NCBI GenBank assembly: GCA_032622095.1
Contig: CP136064.1
Coordinates: forward strand, 5,141,512 to 5,205,511
Reading direction: 5' to 3'
DNA: 64,000 bases
Origin: Siphonodentalium dalli
Lineage: Eukaryota > Mollusca > Scaphopoda > Gadilida > Siphonodentaliidae
The notes under the pieces were generated by a model. The model ran no database searches and was not told where the DNA came from. It saw nothing but the letters and a program-made list of their open reading frames with translations. Shown piece by piece: positions 56,320 through 64,000 of the stretch. Within the stretch, counting starts at the first letter, position 1. Every line of letters begins with the position of its first letter. A program made the translations under genes and the position numbers.

Positions 56320-56870
56320 TAGCAGATTACCCCGCCACTGGCAGGATTGGTCCCATGGCTTTGGTCTATCCATTAATTTTTGTTTTTCAAGGTAACCCTG
56401 TACAGGCACGCCGACAAAAATATTCCCCGTCCCGAGTTGACCATACATAACAAATTTCATGTCGATGTCACCGCTGACGACCGAGATATCGCCCAAGATC
56501 ATTTGTGTGTACCCGTTTGAAGGTGAAGGTCACCTCAGGCGGACAAACTGACCCGACGAAAATCTCCCCCGTCCCTTGGAAGCCCTAGGTAGGAAATTTC
56601 ATCTCGATATCCCCAGTTTCCGAGACGGTCGATTGAGCCGTATTTATACTTTTGTATATAAACGCTCTTTAACAACGACACCGCAGATACGAACGCTCTT
56701 TAATCATTAACCCATTAACCCATAAATTACAACGACGGTGGCAGGGTGAAGGAGTGCTCGGACATTCTCAGATGCGGTGTGAGGGCACTTCTTGTGGCTG
56801 TTTACCCTTAGATAGCAAGTTTGAGCTCAATCGGTCGAGCCGTTTTCGAGTCTATAAAGGATATACATAT
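56320..56870. repeat. Dispersed repeat related to 2814-3228
   Basis: ACAAATTTCATGTCGATGTC, TTTCATCTCGATATCCCC, GTTTCCGAGACGGTCG and CGGTCGAGCCGTTTTCGAG mark successive modules, GC-rich relative to the flanks. No intact open frame. Confidence 0.5.
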
Positions 56871-57145
56871 ATATATAGGGAAGTCTCAAAATATATAGTA
56901 GATATATATACCGGGTATATAGCCCCGGAGAATTCATTGTTTTCTGGCGACCAGGTGTTGTCAAGATACATCAACATTTATTCAAAATATGCTTTATTTA
57001 TCAGAATCGATTTATTGCAACAAAATAATGCTAACCACTGTCAACTGAGGTATCAAATTTCCCAAAACGTGTTATTTATCAACATTTTGTTAAACAAAAT
57101 ATATCCGTATGATCACTAAAGTATCACGAAATTTGGTACCTTTAA

Positions 57146-57323
57146 CCCTTTCCATACTAAATGGATTGTCCCATCAGTTATAAAAATATATATTGGAGGA
57201 GTCTACTATTCAGTTGGAGGGGGAGTTCAGATAATAAATCAGATGATAGACAGAAAACAGATAATACAAGAGCAGAATGATTCATATTCATTGGTGGGAA
57301 ATGTTCAGATAATAAGTTCAACA
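57146..57323. mobile_element. Left end of a TTAA element from which the following satellite grew
   Basis: TTAA (57142-57145) then CCCTTTCCATACTAAATGG, the inverted counterpart of the TTTAGTATAGAAAGGG-TTAA string that recurs in every satellite unit. A related left end is at 21307. Confidence 0.7.
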
Positions 57324-60300
57324 AATGAACTTATTATCTGAACATTTCCTATGGGATAACTACTCATCAAGAGAGGGTTAAACTTATTATCTGAACATTT
57401 CCTATGGGATAACTTACTGGTCAATGAGTATTTAGTATAGAAAGGGTTAAACTTATCATCTGAACATTTCCTATGGGATAACTACTCATCAATGAGTATT
57501 TAGTATAGAAAGGGTTAAACTTATCATCTGAACATTTCCTATGGGATAACTACTCATCAATGAGTATTTAGTATAGAAAGGGTTAAACTTATCATCTGAA
57601 CATTTCCTATGGGATAACTACTGGTCAATGAGTATTTAGTATAGAAAGGGTTAAACTTATTATCTTAACATTTCCTATGGGATAACGACTCATCAATGAT
57701 GATTTAGTATATAAAGGGTTAAACTTATTATCTGAACATTTCCTATGGGATAACTACTCATCAATGATGCTTTAGTATAGAAAGGGTTAAACTTATTATC
57801 TGAACATTTCCTATGGGATAACTTACTGGTCAATGAGTATTTAGTATAGAAAGGGTTAAACTTATCATCTGAACATTTCCTATGGAATAACTACTCATCA
57901 ATGATGCTTTAGTATAGAAAGGGTTAAACTTACTATCTGAATATTTCCTATGGGATAAGTACTCATCAATGATGTTTTAGTATAGAAAGGGTTAAACTTA
58001 TTATCTGAACATTTCCTATGGGATAACTACTCATCAATGATGTTTTAGTATAGAAAGGGTTAAACTTATTATCTGAACATTTCCTATGGGATAACTACTC
58101 ATCAATGATGTTTTAGTATAGAGAGGGTTAAACTTATCATCTGAACATTTCCTATGGGATAACTACTCATCAATGAGTATTTAGTATAGAAAGGGTTAAA
58201 CTTATCATCTGAACATTTCCTATGGGATAACTACTGGTCAATGAGTATTTAGTATAGAAAGGGTTAAACTTATTATCTTAACATTTCCTATGGGATAACG
58301 ACTCATCAATGATGATTTAGTATATAAAGGGTTAAACTTATTATCTGAACATTTCCTATGGGATAACTACTCATCAATGATGCTTTGGTATAGAAAGGGT
58401 TAAACTTATTATCTGAACATTTCATATGGGATAACTTACTGGTCAATGAGTATTTAGTATAGAAAGGGTTAAACTTATCATCTGAACATTTCCTATGGGA
58501 TAACTACTCATCAATGATGCTTTAGTATAGAAAGGGTTAAACTTACTATCTGAATATTTCCTATGGGATAAGTACTCATCAATGATGTTTTAGTATAGAA
58601 AGGGTTAAACTTATTATCTGAACATTTCCTATGGGATAACTACTCATCAATGATGTTTTAGTATAGAAAGGGTTAAACTTATTATCTGAACATTTCCTAT
58701 GGGATAACTACTCATCAATGATGTTTTAGTATAGAGAGGGTTAAACTTATTATCTGAACATTTCCTATGGGATAACTTACTGGTCAATGAGTATTTAGTA
58801 TAGAAAGGGTTAAACTTATCATCTGAACATTTCCTATGGGATAACTACTCATCAATGATGCTTTAGTATAGAACGGGTTAAACTTACTATCTGAATATTT
58901 CCTATGGGATAACTACTGGTCAATGAGTATTTAGTATAGAAAGGGTTAAACTTATTATCTCTGAACATTCATTATGGGATAATATCTACTCATAAATGAT
59001 GCTTTAGAATAGAAAGGGTTGAACTTATTATCTGAACATTTCCTATGCAATAACTACTCGTCAATGATTCTTTAGTATAGAAAGGGTTAAACTTATTATC
59101 TGAACATTCCCTATGGGATAACTATACTCATCAATGATGCTTTTGTATAGAAAGGGTTAAACTTATTATCTGAACATTTCCTATGGGATAACTACTCATC
59201 AATGATGCTTTAGTATAGAAAGGGTTAAACTTATTATCTGAACATTCCCTATGGGATAACTATACTCATCAATGATGCTTTTGTATAGAAAGGGTTAAAC
59301 TTATTATCTGAACATTTCCTATGGGATAACTACTCATCAATGATGCTTTAGTATAGAAAGGGTTGAACTTATTATCTGAACATTCCCTATGGGATAACTA
59401 TACTCATCAATGATGCTTTTGTATAGAAAGGGTTAAACTTATTATCTGAACATTTCCTATGGGATATTTTTTACTACTCATCAATGATGCTTTAGTATAG
59501 AAAGGGTTAAACGTATTATCTGAACATTTCATATAGTGTAATAAATACACATGAATGATGCCTTTGTATAGAACGGGTTGAACTTATTATCTGAACATTT
59601 CCTATGGGATAACTACTCACCAATGATGCTTTAGTATAGAAAGGGTTAAACTTATTATCTGAATATTTCCTATGGGATAACTACTCATCAATGATGCTTT
59701 AGTATAGAAAGGGTTAAACTTATTATGTGAATATTTCCTATGGGATAACTACTCATCAATGATGCTTTAGTATAGAGAGGGTTAAACTTATTATCTGAAC
59801 ATTTCGTATGGGATAACTACTCATCAATGATGCTTTAGTATAGAAAGGGTTAAACTTATTATCTGAATATTTCCTATGGGATAACTACTCATCAATGATG
59901 CTTTAGTATAGAAAGGGTTAAACTTATTATGTGAACATTTCCTATGGGATAACTACTCATCAATGATGCTTTAGTATAGAAAGGGTTAAACTTATTATCT
60001 GAATATTTCCTATGGGATAACTACTCATCAATGATGCTTTAGTATAGAGAGGGTTAAACTTAGTATCTGAAAATTTCCTATGGATTAACTATTCATCAAT
60101 GACGCTTTAGTATAGCCAGAGTTAAACTTATTCTCTGAACATTACCTATGGGGTAACTCCTCACCAATGATGCTTTAGTATAGAAAGGGTTAAACTTATT
60201 ATCTGAACATTTCCTATGGGATAAGTACTCATCAATGACGATTTAGTACAGAAAGGGTTAATAAGGTAACTACTCATCAATGACGCTTTAGTATAGAAAG

Positions 60301-60856
60301 GGTTAAACTATTATCTGAACATTTCCTATGGGATAACTACTCATCAATGATGCTTTAGTATAGAGAGGGTTAAACTTATTATCTGAACATTTGCTATGGG
60401 GTAACTACTCATCAATGATGCTTTAGTATAGAAAGGGTTAAACTTATTATCTGAACATTTCGTTTGGAATAACTACTCATCAATGATGCTTTAGTATAGA
60501 GAGGGTTAAACTTATTATCTGAACATTTCCTATGGGATAACTACTCGTCAATAATGCTTTAGTATAGAAAGGGTTAAACTTATTATCTGAACATTTCGTT
60601 TGGAATAACTACTCATCAATGATGCTTTAGTATAGAGAGGATTAAACTTATCATCTGAACATTTCGTATGGAATAACTACTCATCATTGATGCTTTAGTA
60701 TAGAGAGGGTTAAACTTATCATCTGAACATTTCCTATGGGATAACTACACATCAATGATACTTTAGTATAGAAAGGGTTAAACTTATTATGATATCTGAA
60801 CATTTCCTATGGAATAACAACTACTCATCAATGATGCTTTAGTATAGAAATGGTTT
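57324..60856. repeat. 68-bp minisatellite (about 52 units)
   Basis: The unit holds AAACTTATTATCTGAACATT, TCCTATGGGATAACTACTC, ATCAATGATGCTTTAGTATA and GAAAGGGTT. The early part shows a higher-order repeat of about nine units (613 bp): the TATCTTAACATTTCC variant occurs near 57661 and again near 58274 within the same series of neighbours. Units differ by point changes and small TA insertions. Each repeats one terminus of a TTAA MITE. Confidence 0.95.
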
Positions 60857-61391
60857 GGAGGCTTGAAGATGATGTGCCACTTTATTAATCAATCAAAAAC
60901 AAAGTTCCATTTGTAAAAAAAATCACATGGCACAGCTTGACAAAAGGTTTTTGTTTTGGTAAGCTTTAGGCATTACAAGTGTTTGGTCAGAGATAAATTA
61001 ATCATGGAATATTGTGGTAGGGAGGTCAACCAATACTGTCAAAAAATGACAGACACCTTATTTCAAGGCGTGTCATTTCTAATCTCATGTCACCCTGAGA
61101 TGTATTTATGATGTTTTATAACAGCAGCCTTCTTTGTATGTATGTGGGTCCCTGAGTTCAGACCCCCTCATTATGTATATATAATCTTTGATGATTTATT
61201 GTTATTTATTCATTCTCCAACGACAGAACTGCTCCATATAACATGGTCCATTGTTCTAGGTACAGGCCACATGAATAAATATTTTTATTCAATATATGAT
61301 AATATGACCCATATTAATCTCGTATTTTTTAAGGTATTTCTTAATCTAAAACATGTGTGAAGAATTGTGGTCAACCCACAGCATGTGCATG
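60857..61391. other. No gene seen; fragment of a hAT-like terminus
   Basis: Near 61045 ATGACAGACACCTTATTTCAAG marks a lone right terminus of the GAATGAGG family. The 72-codon open frame at 61142 has no recognisable domain. Confidence 0.4.
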
Positions 61392-61807
61392 CCTGAATTT
61401 TGTATGCCTGTCATTTGCAGAATGAGGTCCCCAGAGGGTGAATTTAGTCATCCTATGGGGACCTCATTCTGCTTTGGCTTTCTCTGGAAAGTTTCTTTAT
61501 TATCAAATTTCTACAGAAACTTCTCATAGATTCCATTTCTTTTTTAGTTCAGTTTCTATATATGGCCAAATTGGCAGATAACACATTGCATAATCGTGGT
61601 TCCCAGTGGGTAGTGGCTGTACATCACAATATTCACCATTTGGGAACTTCACTCTGAGTCTATGTCTCCGGTAGCAGTTAAGGCCTAAGCAGAATGAGGA
61701 CCCAGAGGGTTAATTTGGTAATGCTAGCCAACTATGCGGGATAGCGTCACTAAATTCACCTTCTGGGGACCTCATTCTGCAAATGACAGGCACACTAAAC
61801 TCAGGCT
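61392..61807. mobile_element. GAATGAGGTCCCCAG hAT-like MITE, long form
   Basis: Two hairpins (the first centrally deleted: AATTTAGTCATCCTATGGGG) and a spacer. TGTGCATG occurs on both sides (61384-61391 and 61808-61815), a probable 8-bp duplication, although the outermost CAAG bases are lost on the left. Confidence 0.7.
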
Positions 61808-61819
61808 TGTGCATGTGCT

Positions 61820-63423
61820 GGGTGGAGAAACTGTCCCTGACAGATCACTGCTTCTGGTAACAAGTTGATTCTTGTGATAACTGTAACCATGAGCTTTATA
61901 TACAGGCTTTGATTGAATATAGAACAATACTAGTATTTCTGTCGGATTCAGACATCTATTAGTCTTGAGTTTGATATTTCCAGATTGATTTAACTGGGAT
62001 TATATTAACCTTAAAACCAAGCTCCCTTGTTCTACCTGGACCTTCTTTTTCTCCGAATGGACACTATATACTGTGATTTATACAATAAGTCGAAATTTGT
62101 AATCTCGAACATTTACGCTTTATACCACAAGTCATATTCGTAATCTAGAATGTCCATGGCCCCAAATGTATGCACAATGAGCTCCCCAACTAACAGAGAA
62201 AGTGTTCTCTGCTTCACCTGTTTTATGGTGCCCACATTCATAGTGAGCAATGGGGGATGCCGCAGTGTCCGGGGCCCACAAAAAAGGTACCCTGCCTTGC
62301 TCACCGGAAGCTGTATTATGCTAATGATGAACAGATAGTCTGCCGTAGGAGCAGTTTTAGCCAGTCAAAAGTAAAAAGGCAGAAGTAAAAGATAAAATTA
62401 TAGAGCACCCTGGAAGTCAGTCAAATATCTTTTAATTATCAATATTGTATTTAGGTTGAATTATTTGTTACTATTGTTATGTAACAATCATAGTATTCAC
62501 TATGGTTATAATTGAATGCATTTATAAAAAGTTAATTAAAATTGTCGTAGGTAATTATAAAAAATTGTTAGTATGCATACCTTTAAATTATAACCAAAGT
62601 TGGTCAACAAGCCTATATATAGGTAGAAGTAAAGTCAATAATATGTTGTAGGTATAATAATGAGGTATTTGGTTTTAGTTTATACACAAAGTATAGTCTG
62701 ATAATAATGACTACTTATGGGCACCATAAAACAACTGAGAGAAAGTGTTCTCAGAGCTTCACCTGCCCACAAGACTAAATATGTGCACATGCTCTGTAAA
62801 AAAAAGACCCATTACAAAGTCCAGATGCTTTGTGTGACCCAGATATGTGAGGAAAGGGGGATGCCCGATGGCACATGAGTCCAGGACCAGATGTACCATT
62901 TCTTGCCCACCAGAAGCTGACATAAGCTACATGTAATAACAGGCAGAGCACCCTGCTGTAAAGACAGATTCAGTCAGAAAGTTGAAATAAAATAACCAAG
63001 AAAGCCAGTGATCTTTGCAGCCACCCTGTATTTATCAAAACGTGTTCTTTGTGAAAAAAAAGACCCTTTACAAAGGTCAGATGTACAACAAATCAACGAG
63101 ATTAATTTATAACAGCAGGTAATCACTGCCATGATATCGATCTTGGTTAAATTAACCTACATGTATGGAACCTGATATAACAAATATGTAAATAGATGTT
63201 CTTTGATGCTGGATGACAAGACAGTATTAAACTCTCATGGAGGAAATAAAACAGTTCTGTCTGGAGGCATCTTTGCATGACATTTAACAGTCCTCTATGG
63301 CAAACAGAAATGATGAAGACATTTGCTGAAGCAAACTGGGCCAAGGCAAAGGGTTGCCGTAGCGGATTGCCAGAGACAAACAATCTGAATTAAGAGTGCT
63401 GCATTTAATAGCTTTGACTGTGG
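61820..63423. repeat. Dispersed repeats, no gene seen
   Basis: Two diverged direct copies (about 62150-62390 and 62730-62980) share AGAGAAAGTGTTCTC, GCTTCACCTG, TTGCTCACCGGAAGCTG or TTGCCCACCAGAAGCTGACA, and CAGAGCACCCTGCTGTAAAG. They belong to the same family as 20690-20800. AT-rich otherwise. Confidence 0.5.
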
Positions 63424-63435
63424 TGTCATTTGTGA

Positions 63436-63884
63436 CCCGCCATATCAAATCCAGTCGTAAGTCGGGATTTTTTTACCCTGTGCCAATGCATTCTCTTATA
63501 TATACGAGTCGACCATAGGTCATCTCGCATATATAAGAGAATGCATTGGCCTAACAATTTTTTACAATTTTAATAATTTTTTCTTGTATTCTTTAACAAT
63601 TTTATAATTTCACCCATACAGAGCCCCAGACAAACATGAGCAGACGACACTCTTCTATATGAATCTATATATGTGTGGGGCTCCCTGCAGGGTAATGGAT
63701 GTTTTTTTATTTTATGTCCTAAAAATTGTAAGAAACATTTATTTTAAAAAAATGATAAAAAATTGTTAGGCGAATGCATTCTCTTATATATGCGAGGTGA
63801 CCTATGGTCGACTCGCATATATAAGAGAATGCATTGGCACAGGGTAAAAAAATCCCGACTTAAAACTGGATTTGATATGGCGGG
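63436..63884. mobile_element. Palindrome-cassette element with CCCGCCATATCAAATCC ends and a 12-bp flank
   Basis: The arms CCCGCCATATCAAATCCAG and CTGGATTTGATATGGCGGG are directly flanked by TGTCATTTGTGA on both sides (63424-63435, 63885-63896). Inside are two facing palindromes and the CAGAGCCCCAGAC/GGGGCTCCCTGCAG module seen at 29577-30188. A fifth type of outer end around the same core. Confidence 0.85.
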
Positions 63885-63896
63885 TGTCATTTGTGA

Positions 63897-64000
63897 TTGC
63901 ATAGTGTAATCCAGGTCCAAGGAAATAACATCACCTTACTGTCCACAGTACACTGTGATAAGTTGGTGCAAATACACCTACACAAAGTCATCCCTCTCTC
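63897..64000. other. Window edge, nothing recognised
   Basis: About 100 bp of unremarkable sequence. Confidence 0.4.

Noticed and set aside
57142-60856. Telomere-like reading of TTAACCC/GGGTTAA
   Set aside because: The motif occurs once per 68-bp unit, not as a 5-7 bp tandem array; it comes from a transposon terminus.
63147-63383. 78-residue minus-strand open frame
   Set aside because: No domain, signal or splice context; composition like neighbouring non-coding sequence.

Overview
This is eukaryotic DNA. It is AT-rich and intron- and repeat-dominated, with spliced genes, dozens of short inverted-repeat transposons (MITEs) and kilobase-scale minisatellites. The one certain gene is a metazoan Golgi tyrosylprotein sulfotransferase. 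A likely secreted first exon looks like a family-2 cellulose-binding module, of the kind found in invertebrate cellulases. Together these suggest a marine invertebrate, perhaps a lophotrochozoan; the species cannot be named from the sequence. No operons, CRISPR arrays, rRNA or tRNA genes were found.

Layout. Positions 1-5,450 hold the candidate secreted exon (minus strand, 892-1083) followed by several foldback repeats. Positions 5,452-35,190 are two directly repeated copies of one large segment (about 5,452-20,840 and 22,059-35,190) around a 1.2-kb spacer. Each copy carries a 31-bp minisatellite and the same backbone of dispersed repeats. They differ by clean copy-private transposon insertions whose empty sites can be read in the other copy. 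Positions 36,221-47,105 hold the sulfotransferase on the minus strand, in two coding exons separated by a 9.7-kb intron packed with nested MITEs. Positions 48,300-57,100 contain more MITEs, a 5'-truncated LINE tail and degenerate tandem repeats. Positions 57,146-60,856 are a 68-bp minisatellite that appears to have grown from one end of a TTAA-flanked MITE. The last 3 kb hold dispersed repeats and another MITE.

How the repeats relate. Four target-site classes can be read directly: TTAA (piggyBac-like, several terminal-repeat types), TA (Tc1/mariner-like), 8 bp (hAT-like), and one 12-bp flank that does not fit these. The most unusual feature is a near-perfect palindrome of about 68 bp. It usually occurs as a pair in opposite orientation and sits inside elements with at least five unrelated ends, as if it were a cassette carried by different transposons.

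Limits. All repeat boundaries were set by eye and may be off by a few bases; superfamily names rest on target-site length and terminal repeats only. Outside the sulfotransferase, the candidate secreted exon and the LINE tail, no open reading frame looked like a real protein.
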